Positions 11,999 through 22,442 of a DNA stretch of 64,000 bases are shown one piece after another; position 1 is the stretch's first letter; each line of letters begins with the position of its first letter. The stretch spans positions 7,502,001-7,566,000 of the forward strand of contig NC_060025.1 of NCBI RefSeq assembly GCF_021134715.1, written 5' to 3'. Source of the stretch: Daphnia pulex. Taxonomy: Eukaryota > Arthropoda > Branchiopoda > Diplostraca > Daphniidae. The position numbers were made by a program, and so were the translations under genes. Below the pieces are notes generated by a model. It worked only from the letters and a program-made list of their open reading frames with translations, was not told where the DNA came from and searched no databases.

Positions 11999-12548
11999 AA
12001 CAATAATTTGTAATTACAAACAATACATTTTTCACCGTTAACTGTTTCTCATAATTAAAGAGGTTAGGCTGGACCGCTGGTTTACCAAAGCTCATTGTTC
12101 GCAGGGTTATACAGATTCAACATACTTTATTTTGCCAAAAGGATGTTTTCTGAAAACTGGATATACTAAAGACAATATTTCTAATATTAAATAAGACACT
12201 TCAACTATAAAATTAGTTAGGCGCCACTACGTAAAACGTGTCATGCAGTGGTGTAGAGGTTGGGTGAGAACGACACATGTTGCTTCATTATCGAGCAGGT
12301 ACAATAGCCGCAAGGCTCAGCCATTTGGTATTTATTTTGATATTTGTTTTTGTAGACCCATCCCCAGCAACGTCTACCTGCAGAAGGAAAGGTTAGTTTG
12401 CATTTCCTTTAATCGAAGGTCATGGAGATCATTACGAAAAACGTGTCATGCAGTGGTGTAGAGGCTGGGTGAGAACGGGACGTTTTGTATCATTATCAAG
12501 AAGGTAGAATAGCCGCAAGGCTTGAGAGGTGAGGGTGAGAAAAAGTCG
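11999..12548. repeat. Two diverged direct repeats of about 88 bases, otherwise empty
   Basis: Copy one is 12233-12320 and copy two is 12437-12523. Both begin aaaacgtgtcatgcagtggt and end at agccgcaaggct. They differ by a handful of substitutions and lie about 200 bases apart, just upstream of the TATA box at 12549. They could be a regulatory duplication or a small transposable repeat. No gene is seen in the stretch. Confidence 0.7.
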
Positions 12549-12585
12549 TATAAAAGGCGAGAGAAAAGTCGATAGGGATCAGTCT
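12549..12585 (+). promoter_or_regulatory. TATA box and initiator of the Tyr-Tyr-Thr gene
   Basis: TATAAAAG occupies 12549-12556. The arthropod initiator TCAGT is at 12579-12583, with its A about 32 bases downstream of the first T of the TATA box. This spacing is textbook for a focused RNA polymerase II promoter. It stands in front of a reading frame that is now broken. Confidence 0.7.
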
Positions 12586-12770
12586 TGTGAGCATCTCCGA
12601 CACGGCAACAACTGCAGTGCACCATCTGTCACCAACTGCATTCCTCATCGTGTAACCAAATCGCAATTATGGGTAGATATTCTGTTTTTGTTTTTTTCAT
12701 TGAGTTGTGTATCAAGCTTATTTTATTCTTGTTTGTTAATGTTCCAGTTATTACTTATTATTGAATAATA

Positions 12771-13643
12771 ATGTTTTTATGTATTGATTGTATTAACTAT
12801 AGTGTAGTGCTGCTGTTGGGTGTTGTATCGTTGATGGCTGGGTCGATCACTGGTGTACCGATGTCTCCTTGGTATGGCGGATACCTAACCGCAACGCCGC
12901 CGCCTTACTACACGACAACAACTTACGCCAAGACCAGTTACTACACCGAAGTACTACACCAGTAAGGCACTGGAGTGTTATACCACAACTTACGCTGCCA
13001 CGAGCTTCTACACCGACGCCGCGAAGTGTTACTCTGCCCCGAGTTACTACACCACCAAGGCACCGGAGTACTACACGACTACGTATGCTTCCCCGTCGTA
13101 CTACACCGAGGCTTAAATACTACTCTGTTCCCAGCTACTACACCGAGGCTTCATCTTATTAATCCACCATAACGGTCGAATACTACTCCGAAGTGCCAAA
13201 CTACTACTCTGCCCCGATCTACACAACCACAAAAGGCGGCCAAGTATTACGCAGTCCCGACTTACTACACAGAAGCTGCTCCTTCGTACTAAGTTGAACA
13301 GAAACACCACACTGATGCTCCAATCTATACCACAACCTATACACTTAGCTACAACACCGAAGCTCCCAAGTACTACACCGAAGAAGCCGCACTACGCTGC
13401 TCCAGTTTACTACACCGAGGAACCAAAGTGTTGCTCTCCTCCAGACTAGTACCAGACTAAGACTCATAAGTACTACACTAGCAAGGCTCCCGAGTATTTC
13501 CCCACTACTTACGCTGCGCCGACCTATTCACCGAAGTTTCAACGTATTCCTCTTCCCTGAGTTACTACACTACTAAGGCACCTGAAGATTACACCATAAC
13601 CTACGCTTCTCCAGGTGACAACAAGGAGACTTCTAAATACTAG
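12771..13643 (+). pseudogene. Decayed secreted Tyr-Tyr-Thr repeat protein gene
   Basis: The first frame encodes a signal-peptide-like start (VVLLLGVVSLMAGSITG), then PPPYYTTTTYAKTSYYTE. After 12965 the repeat continues in other frames. 12960-13114 reads YYTTKAPEYYTTTYASPSYY and similar units, then hits a TAA. More YYTEA, YYSAP and YTTTYA units follow through several frameshifts to a final KETSKY stop near 13643. The intact form would be a tandem Tyr-rich extracellular protein, perhaps for cuticle or shell, as low-complexity Tyr/Pro/Thr proteins often are. Several separate frame breaks argue against sequencing error alone, though repeats are prone to assembly errors. The promoter at 12549 still looks intact. 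Confidence 0.78.
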
Positions 13644-14320
13644 AGCTGAATATTAATATTGTTATTTGTGTTTAGATTTTCCGGTTATATTTTAATAGTT
13701 ACTTGTCACCGGGATTTGATTGTTGATGCTTAATGAGAAAATAAATATTTTAATGCGGGTAAACATCTTGTAAGACTCCCTCAATTTTTAATCCTTTCGA
13801 CATTTCTATATTGGTTGGATCTTGTCTATTTCACATTTTGAAAGTGACTGCTGCTCTAGTCGATCTTCATAGGACATATCCTGGTGCTTGGACGGAATTC
13901 TTTTTTAGGGTAAGTTACGAAAGCGACGTACTTTTAAGTGTTCACTCCAAAATATTTGAGTTAACAGTTTACTTGACATTTAGGTTGGCGTAACAAAGGA
14001 GTTCATGACAGATGTTGTGTTTGGCTCTTTCACAGGAATTTTTGCAAGAAGAGAGATAGATAAAGATTTATTTATGTCTTAAAGTAGTAGCCAAGTGACT
14101 GATCATTAATGCATGGATGTAACACTTAAAAGTGTAACAAGTATAATGTTTTACCTGCTAAACATTACTGTATAACACTACTGTTATAATACTCAGACAC
14201 AATTTGGACAAAAACATGAAAAGGAATTGCTTTTATTGTCCCACCTCCACCCACAATTCCACCACATTTTAATCACACAAATTATACATACACAAACATA
14301 CATACACACATACACTTAAG
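13644..14320. other. Unassigned stretch with a two-exon coding-like fragment
   Basis: On the plus strand, TAALVDLHRTYPGAWTEFFF (ending at the donor near 13911) joins in phase to VGVTKEFMTDVVFGSFTGIF and then ARREIDKDLFMS, ending at a stop near 14080. The splice borders are AGG|GTAAGT and ATTTAG|GTT. No family is recognised and no start is found, so this may be a gene remnant. The rest is AT-rich, with CA/TA-rich simple sequence before the MITE. Confidence 0.3.
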
Positions 14321-14660
14321 TTAACCCGTTGGCTGCCACGCCATACAACCCGTAGGTTGTTCTTCTACTACTCTACGCGCCACGTCAGAAGGATCTATGA
14401 CCAAGGAGGGACTTGCCATTACTGACAAGTCCGGGCTGACACGGTGACAGGAGAAGATGGAATGCACGCCTCTAGAATCCATCACCGTATCGACAAGGGG
14501 GAATTCCCTATGGTGCACTGCCTAACAGGCGCCTTGCGGCGAATCTTGGGCTGGTGCGACTGTCTGACCCCGCGGCATGTAAACCACGAAACCGAACAGC
14601 GCGGAACGTGCTAAGGAGCTCACACAGGGGAGAACAAAGGCGTGGCAGCCAACGGGTTAA
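14321..14660. mobile_element. piggyBac-like MITE with TTAA target duplications
   Basis: A 332-base element at 14325-14656 is bounded by perfect 18-base terminal inverted repeats: CCCGTTGGCTGCCACGCC at 14325-14342 and its reverse complement at 14639-14656. TTAA lies directly outside each end (14321-14324, 14657-14660). TTAA duplication with CCC...GGG termini is characteristic of the piggyBac superfamily. The interior has no transposase frame, so it would move only with a transposase supplied elsewhere. It is GC-richer than its surroundings, in keeping with a recent arrival. Confidence 0.87.
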
Positions 14661-15557
14661 CTAGCACAAACAAACAAAAATATTACCAACAACAAATGAT
14701 GATCCGCGCTGACATTTTGGAGATACCGGCGATGTTTTGGTGTCCATCTTCTCGACGTCTCCTCTGCATGATCTGAATAAAGAGAAAACAATTCTTATTA
14801 AGTGAAATGCCAATAAAAGTTACATAATACATATTGATGCTCAAAACTTTAAAGGCGCACTTTTAATTCCTTAAAATCTAGCTTCCAATATTGAGAACTG
14901 TGCACAGAACAAAGCTCACTTGCTAGTTTTAAGAAAATTTTTGGGAAGTATACCGGAAGTAAGCGATAGCACCTTAACTATTGAGCTGCCGTCAAATTAA
15001 ACAAAATATTCGAGATCTCCATGAAATTTGGGGTCGATTAGGTTTGATTTAAGCGAAATCCAAAATTTGGCCGAAATCGAGAATTTTCCTGAACTATAGT
15101 TCAGGAAAATTTTCGAAACCGGAAGTACGAAAACGTAAAAAAGATAACATGAACTTTACTACAAATTCGACGAGGATCACGAATATGTGGTTCTTTTGCT
15201 CCTCAGATGAATATTTACTGAACTACTGAGTGAAATGAGCAAACCGGAAGTAGAAAAAAAATGCAATATCGAAAATTTAACAAGTGAGCTTTGTTGGTGG
15301 AATAGTTATCATCAGTTTTCACAAAAAAATTTCCACACACTAACTGCTGAAGTGCCAATAAATGTTTAAGAGATGTGCAAACTGTAACTGTTTTGACAGC
15401 TGAAAATTATCGAAAAGCCATCTAACGTTCGAAAAAAGAAACGTTTCATAAGGAACACTGTTTGCGCGCAAGAAGGGCCTGATTTTGAAACTATTACACA
15501 GACACAGAGTTTAATGTGCATTAGTAGAAAATCTAAGAAACTTACATTGGAAACAAA
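14661..15557. repeat. Dispersed repeat DNA with a perfect palindrome
   Basis: This stretch contains an ACCGGAAGTA-type motif several times (near 14950, 15119 and 15243). A related sequence recurs near 16720-16860, including aaatttggggtcga and accggaagtaggcgatt. A perfect 30-base palindrome sits at 15082-15111. On the minus strand, 14686-14769 reads IMQRRRREDGHQNIAGISKM after a good acceptor, which may be an exon remnant. No full gene is supported. Confidence 0.45.
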
Positions 15558-15578
15558 GGGTTGCAGCCAACGGGTTAA
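15558..15578. mobile_element. Solitary right terminus related to the MITE
   Basis: GGGTTGCAGCCAACGGG followed by TTAA at 15575-15578 matches the right end of the 14325-14656 MITE with two or three differences. No matching left end is seen between the two right ends. It may be the outer end of a longer related element that begins at 14325, or a truncated second copy. Confidence 0.6.
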
Positions 15579-17005
15579 CTAACAGTCCCGACGATCCACG
15601 TTGTTATGATGCCTAGGTGGCTGCCGTTTTCCACGGCATACGTTTCAGCTCTAAATCTTGTCCCTTGCGCTGCACACTAAAATTTGATACAACAAAGCTG
15701 TTAAACATCAGCACTTTAATCTGGTAAAGGAGATGTTGAGTTACGTTTATTAGTGACGCCACCAAATGACATTCGCAGTAGATCAGATGACAGGTACCTT
15801 GAGAATACTTGTCGCAATTGCCTTTTTTGCCTCTCATTTGATCTGTCAGGCAAAATCTAAATAAGAAAACAAACATTCATTTAAATCACTATTATAACAT
15901 TATAAGTTTATGAAAATAGAGCATGATCATTGATTTCATCACTTTCACACATGAAGATAGATGTTGGTCACATATGGTCACTCATTGTTATTGTATCACT
16001 TAATGTGTCACTTCTTTGCTGAAAATAACTATAGACACAAATGCTTCCAACTATGATTGAGCAAGAACTAGTATAAAGCAGCACACCTATACCTCTATTT
16101 GCAATTGGAAGTGTGTTGTGGGCTTCTTTAGCAGAAACTGCAGGGAATGCGGAAACCACAGAATTTCATTACTTGCTGCAGCAAACACTCAAGGAGCTGC
16201 TCAAATGAGACATAAGAACACTTCTGGCTCCCAAGAATGATTATGAAATTGTTGTACCAGTATTTTGTTACTTGATTCCTGCTTCATAAGCACAAATAAA
16301 GAGAGGAACGAAGAGTGAAATTGTAATGTTATGTTTACCCATTGTGTTCAGCACATATCAACGACCTTTGAGACATACTTATGCTGAAGTTTGGTAGCTG
16401 AAGTTGTGATAAATAGGAAATCAGTAGGAAATATACAACAACTTGATGTGGAAAGCCCACGATCCATTAATGGGAGATCTTGATGCATGGAAGTACAGAA
16501 ATGGGATTAAGATAAATTATGTCGGTAACAACAGTTGTTAGATATTTACTTACATGTAATTTGGGGTTGAATTGGTTTAAAACAATTCGTTTAAAACAAA
16601 GAAAGTTAAAGCAAATATAACTTTCGACATTTGTTCGCCATGAGCCATGATAAACATAACAAGCTTCTCGCCATCTAGTGTCACAAAGGACAATCACTTT
16701 AAATTTTGTACCGAAACTGTACCGGAAGTAGGCGATTAGATAACTATATTAGCTTTCATTAAATTTGACTACATTTTTTAATTCCTCGTAAAATTTGGGG
16801 TCGAAAAGTACTGCTGTTTCTAGCAAAAGGTTGGATTTGGCCTAAATCGAGATTTCCATGCATTGAATTTTATTTCATGAAATCACAATAATGTTATATC
16901 ACTATGGAAATCATCACAAATTTACAAATCACAAATTAAAGACACCTGGGCTTTGATGTAATTGACGGATTATGGTTGTGGTGAATGTTTTTTTTTTATT
17001 TGCTG
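15579..17005. other. No clear gene; coding-like fragment and repeats
   Basis: The minus strand at about 15613-15876 is open for 87 codons (QMRGKKGNCDKYSQGTCHL), with acceptor and donor-like sites inside, but no family is recognised. 16700-16870 is a diverged copy of the 14.9-15.1 kb repeat. The remaining sequence is AT-rich and featureless. Confidence 0.35.
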
Positions 17006-17027
17006 AATGTGGTGTAGTACTAGTAGT

Positions 17028-17980
17028 AAAGTGCGGTGGCGGAATCCCTTGAGGAGTTCGAGTTGCTGCTATCTTCACTTTCCATACTTGATCTCGGTAC
17101 TATTTCGTTTACAGTTTCGTGTTTGCTCTTCACGCTTCCCTGTTACTGCTTTTGTTTGCCCAAAGAAGATGATGCAAATTGATGCTGGGCTGTGACTGCA
17201 ATCTACACTCTCCTGACCTACAAGACGCCTGCCTGCAATTACGTTACCACCCACCTGTCAAATAGAAAAAATAATGTAAAACAAAGACTCGAAATCATGG
17301 GGAAATCCCCTTAGAAACTTACGGCCACGGCATAGCCCGTCGTTGTGTGGATGCGGTCTAGATTTACTCCAGGACCAGAACTGCTAGTGCAGCCTGTTGT
17401 GCTGGATACTTCATAGAGGCTGACTGAATCAGATTGACCCAGCCAGATGCTGCTGCACAGAAAGGATGCAGAGGTGCACTGAAATAAAAACACAGCCGCT
17501 AAGAAAAGAAAAAGACGTTTATCAAATAAAAGAATTATAAGTACTAAGCGGAAGCGTGAGTTTTGGTTACGATGAGACTGCCGATTCACTTCTTGGCAGG
17601 AGAGGCCTCCCATCGGCCAGCTACAGCGGAAAATTTTCTCCGACTCTGCTCACGCCGTTTTTTCTCACTGCGCAACATTTCAATTCACTCGCGGCGTGGG
17701 GCGGACGAGTCCAGAAAGGAAGGGGAGTTTATGCGCTTCTTGCTGAGACTCTGACATGCACGTCTGGGCGTCATCTGCCGAATCCTCTGTGCCGGGTAGC
17801 ATGTATTTTCCCCAAGTGCTACTGGTTCCATCGAGGAACGGTGTGGTGGTAGTATACCATCCGTCATGGTTATCTTCAACGGAATCAACACGAAATATCT
17901 GGTGGTGAGGATATTTTGGGGGGATCAAGAAATTTAGAAAACAACGACAGCAACCAACCAACAAACCAACGATCACCGCT
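17028..17980 (-). pseudogene. Degenerate exons, possibly the tail of a receptor gene
   Basis: On the minus strand several coding-like pieces lie between plausible splice sites. They include HDGWYTTTTPFLDGTSSTWG with KYMLPGTEDSADDAQTCMSE (about 17705-17900), EKKRREQSRRKFSAVAGRWE running into a stop (about 17600-17670), and VSSTTGCTSSSGPGVNLDRI ending at GCC|GTAAGT (17324-17480). The last is an acidic Ser-rich end, NEIVPRSSMESEDSSNSNSS, finishing ALYY* near 17028. Stops interrupt the chain. Ser/Thr-rich segments fit a GPCR cytoplasmic tail, and the broken receptor at 21247-22075 lies upstream on the same strand. That link is an inference only. Confidence 0.35.
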
Positions 17981-18312
17981 CACGTGACAAACGGCACCCG
18001 CTGAGCAATTTGTCCCTTTTTATTCTTCTGGCATATCATAAACGCCACTACCATTTTTCACGAAAAGTGAGAAGAGACGATCGATGTTGTGTGTGTGCTT
18101 GCGACGTTCTACATATCGCATTTTTTATTATGGATCCGGGCCTCCTCTCTCGAAACCGACCGAACCAAATGAAAATCCCCGGGTTTTCTAAACAGAAATT
18201 GAAAAAAAATTGCGAAACCAGAGAGAAATAAATGAATCCACGGCGAATAGTAAATTCATCCCAATATCAGCTGGCGAGATTACTACGCGATAGAACAATT
18301 AATAGAAAAGGA

Positions 18313-20606
18313 ATCTTGAGTGATTCACTACCGTCGATGGACAGTTTACTGTAGAAAGTCTTTCCCTGTCATTATATCGACGCTAAATACACCTATTACA
18401 CACTAGGGTCTAAAACGCTTTAAAAGAATTGGGACCAATTTTCGGGATAGAATTGAATTTTTTTTTTCGCTCTTTCTATAAAAAAGAGGTCTTTCAAAAG
18501 CGCAATTCAAAGTGGCAAAGATTACCATACACATAATTTCTGTTCTCAAAAAAATAACACAGACAATATTCTAGAAAATCTAGGATTGCACAAACGATTT
18601 TCACTGAAAACTACTTCATGACCTCAATACGAATATACGATCGGCAAAGGGTACAATAAAGATTACTGCTTATTTTTTTTTACTTTCTAATGGTGATGGC
18701 GTAAAAGCTAGATTCTAATATTTCCTAATTTATTAATTTCAAGCAAGTTCCTAGGTTTTCAGAAATCGATACTTGTTGCTGTATACATAGAGAAAAAAGT
18801 TGGACAATTAAAATATTCTAAATTCCTTTCGAGATAGAAATGCTAAACGTGGTGCACGTGAAGTTTAATTTCCCCAGGTTGAAACTTAATCGTTACTCGA
18901 AAAAACTGAAGAAAAAAAAAAGGAAATTTGGGGAAGAGTTGGAAGATTTGAACTAATCTAACGAATCAATTCGACGGAAAGGCTGGGAAAGGCAATTTTA
19001 AGATATTCACGGACTCCTTGTAGGACGCATTTGGTAAACTGTGGACGAATATTGTAAATTAAGGTAACCTGCAGAAAGAGGAGCCGGTGAAATTCAACGA
19101 AGACGATAACGACTGGAATACATGACAAAGGAAGTTACCCACAACAAATTTCCACAGTGCACCTATAAAGATTCGAGTGGGTGGAAGCTTAAGAGAAATA
19201 TCCCTAACAGAAAAACAGTAGAGGTCGCTTGTGCTTCACAAATCTTCGGCCAGATATGGGAAGATCGTCAGACATCTACTTGGTCGAAATAAAAAAAATT
19301 TTGTTATACGTAGTAGATCATGTTTCGTTTGATATTACAAGATAATTAAACAGTGAATCATTTACACAATTCGTCGTTGGAAAGCGTAAAAGAAACCTTC
19401 CTCTTCTCATTACTTCTACACTCTCAAAATCCCATCATTTCATATTCCTCCAACAGATTAGTAACAAAATCAGACATGCTATTGACATATTGCTGTTCAA
19501 TGATCACTTCCAATAGAGCTTGCTGAAGCTCACTAATGCGATCAGAATGACGCGAGTCCTATAAAATTATTGGTCATGAGAAAAGAAGGTGCTAACAAAA
19601 AGTAAATTTTTTAAATTACTGAATTTGTTTGGAGTGTAGATTCTTGGGTTTGCCGAAGGTTTGCCTGGGTAGACAAAGGAAACTGTGAAAGCTGCTGTAA
19701 AAAAGGATCAGCTGGCACAATATCATCAATTGACTGGATTATTTGTTCATCATAGTCATTGCTAGATCTGATGTTGTGGATAATTGAGCTGAATGGTTGC
19801 ATACATAGCGGGCATTTAGTTTTTTCCTGAAGCAAAATTTTAAGAAAATATTAGGGCTATTGATAATCTAGTTAGTCTCTTTCTAAATTTGTGATTAATA
19901 CCTTGGACCATCTAAACAAACAACTGTAGCAGAACTCATGAAGACAATTATTGGCAAAGCACTTGTTTTCAACCTTTCCTAGACATATTGCACATGGTGA
20001 ATCTGATGGCGCTGTCCACTTCTCATCAACAGAATTCCCTATAAAATGTAATAATAGATTTTACTACTTGAATAAAAATTAAGCACATTTGTAATTTACT
20101 CATGAAACTCATGATGGATCGTTTTTAAAGCTAGGAAACAAATTGCAAACAGCAAACAGTTTGAGAGGATTTTATTTTTTCCACTCAGACTCGATACTCG
20201 ACGATGCCAAACACAGTAAGTTTTGGATTAGGACTTTAGGAGTTAGGACTACTATTTATGTTATCTTGGTTTAATATTTTTTTCTACATTTGATTTTTCA
20301 ATTGCTTTTTTGTTGTTAGAAAGTTTTACAATTTACATTTGATTAAGATTACGCTGTTTCACGATATCTTTATTTGTGATTTTGAGCTATTTTTTAATTT
20401 TTCTAAGCAAATAATCCAACGAAAAACAACGATAAATTTTTTTGTATTTCTTTTGAATCAATCTAAAAAAATTTGAGTATGAAAAATCATCAAAACTATT
20501 ATAATCTGCATGTAATCTGCAACAGCGGCCATACTAGAATTTCATGGCAACGTCTTCTTGATGGAGCAATTTTATGCAACACAACATAAGGTTTTCAAAA
20601 ACGTGT
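18313..20606. repeat. Segmental duplication, copy A
   Basis: This 2.29 kb block matches 22443-24639 in the same orientation, with point changes and small indels. The match starts at atcttgagtgattcact and ends at ttcaaaaacgtgt. It carries a whole Topors-like RING gene and its upstream region. Copy A has an extra insertion of roughly 130 bases near 20150-20290. Sequence from about 18313 to 19250 is duplicated non-coding DNA. Confidence 0.92.
19424..20112 (-). CDS. Topors-like RING finger protein, copy A (shortened C-terminus)
   Basis: Four exons, 20100-20112, 19902-20038, 19620-19826 and 19424-19558, give 163 residues. A C3HC4 RING spans the second and third exons: CAICLGKVENKCF, CLHEFCYSCLFRWSK, then KCPLCMQPFSSIIHNIRS. 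The CLHxFCxxC...WSK...CPLCxQPFxSIxHxxR pattern is that of Topors, an E3 ubiquitin and SUMO ligase of the nucleus; the function is taken from the family. Full Topors proteins are several times longer, so only the RING part and a short unique tail are present. Compared with copy B the last exon carries a small indel, so the shared VEVMRRGR segment falls out of frame and the protein stops at EMMGF. Splice sites are intact, so it could still be expressed. Confidence 0.8.
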
Positions 20607-21246
20607 AAAAAAATACTCTCAAAGCAACAATTTCCTCCTTTTTTTTTTTGCTTTTGATGTAATTAACGGATCATCGCACAGCGATAAGCAGAAAACCCCT
20701 CCCACACAAGACCGACAATCTTACACACAAATGCAATGTCATGTTTTGAGGATTGGCAGTTGGCACGAACGGCCGTGACGTGCGAATTTGTTTGCGACCT
20801 GGTAAGTTGCATTATTAGTAGCCGTTTTTGTTTGACAGGAATGGCATCGAAAAAAAATATCGAAGAGACACTGAAGAAACACTCATAAATCGAGAACTCA
20901 AAAGTCAAATATTTATATAGCCCTTGATTCGTTCATCCACACGTATACAGAAACAGCAGAGGGGTGTAAAGTATTACCAGTTTCACACACACATTAATAA
21001 TGAATCCGCATTCACAAAAGCGTTCTTTTCATTTTCACTTTACATATTATATATTTACAGACACAACTTTGAAGGGGTTGATTGACGGGCTCCGAATCTA
21101 CAGGGATTCGATGAAATGACTGGCAGGTTTGACTCCGCTTCTCCACAGCGACTTGGCTTTCGGTTGTTGTTGTTGTTGTTGCAACACGATGGTTTCAGCT
21201 CAGATGTCCAACAACACTAGATCGATATGCGGTCGGCCAATTGTCT
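20607..21246. other. Spacer between copy A and the receptor pseudogene
   Basis: Holds a (GTT)n run at about 21163-21180. On the minus strand there is a Gln-rich reading, QQQQQQPKAKSLWRSGV, that may continue the cytoplasmic tail of the receptor pseudogene before a stop. The sequence gatgtaattaacgga at 20657 resembles gatgtaattgacgga near 16957, hinting at a larger duplicated unit. No gene is supported. Confidence 0.35.
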
Positions 21247-22075
21247 TCAATTGTCACTGTAAATAAATGTAGAAATTATTTTTTTGAAATCAGTGAACTT
21301 TTTTCCCGATGGAAAATGGGGCTCACCTGGAATGTGATTACCTTGCGTCGATGATTGGTTGAAATTGTTCTGGCGGAAACGGACGCTCGGTCCAACTCCA
21401 CGAACCATAGTTGTACGTCCTATGCTGCTGGTGGCCGCGCTGGTCCAGTCAGGCCTCAGAAGGCGCGAAGCGGTAAAAGCGAAGCGGTAAAAGAAATCAC
21501 GAACGGCCGCACCAAACGTCGGTGTAGTGAACATGTACTGGACGTAGGAAAAAGAAGAAAAACAAAATAAATTACTGGGCTAATCGATGACACACACAAG
21601 TCCGGTATCTCCACCAAGCAGGCTACAAAAATAAATTGGAAGACTCACCAGAAGAAGATGGATGGCCGATTAGACGGGCAAGATGAAAACGACCAGCCAC
21701 GAGTAGAAATCGCCGGGAATGTATACGTTGGCCAGGGCCATGATTTTCAAAAGGGCATCCAGCAGAGGCAGTCAGAGAAGACGTTGAAAAAGAAGCGGAC
21801 GGCTATTTCAATTTAGTTGTGCGCCAGTGGCGTGGCCGTCTTCGTCCGCCTGATGCTGACGAACAGCGCTGTGTACACGCCTGCAATCACCAGAACGCTT
21901 TTTTTTTAAATTAAATTTCATATTTATTTTATTAAATCAGACCCGGAATGATTCTTATTGGAAAATCGACGAAACGTACCTGCCAGATTTATGACAAACA
22001 TGGCCAATAATATGTTCTCCGTCTTGGCCAGGTCCGGCCGCCAAGGACGAGGAAATGAAGCGGGATAATTTTATT
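21247..22075 (-). pseudogene. Broken relaxin/LGR-type leucine-rich-repeat GPCR
   Basis: Three exon remnants remain, in order on the minus strand. About 21977-22075 ends in ENILLAMFVINLAG at a donor (helix 5). About 21650-21900 reads VLVIAGVYTALFVSIRRTKT, ATPLAHN*IEIAVRFFFNVF, SDCLCWMPF, then after a frameshift LKIMALANVYIPGDFYSWLV and VFILPV*SAIH (helices 6 and 7). About 21340-21540 continues YMFTTPTFGAAVRDFFYRF into the tail. This order and these motifs match helices 5-7 of LGR/relaxin-family receptors. At least two in-frame stops and one frameshift break it. Helices 1-4 and the extracellular leucine-rich repeats are not found in the window. It lies between the two duplicated RING blocks. 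Confidence 0.78.
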
Positions 22076-22442
22076 GGGGCGAAATATAGAAATTGCACTG
22101 TGTCATACCCCGAAGAGGAAAGTAGGGGCGGAAACTATTTAGAGCTGAAAAATTATGAAATTCGCTCGTTTGAGACCGTCGGTTGTCTTTGTGTAGAGAT
22201 GCAATTCTAGAGGGTCGTTGAAACAAGTTCCGGCTAAATGAATCCTCGAGTAGTTTCTTGTTTGTTGTCTGTTCCGACAAGCGAACGTAACACCAACATT
22301 TTTGAGTTTGTCTTAGCATCATTCTTGAGCACGCAGTTAGGAGCAAAGTAACGAAATCGATACAAACTCGAGCTACGGAGTACGGATTGGGGCGCTTAGA
22401 TTTTCCACGAGATAGACAGGAAATTGCAGAGTTGCTCGACGT

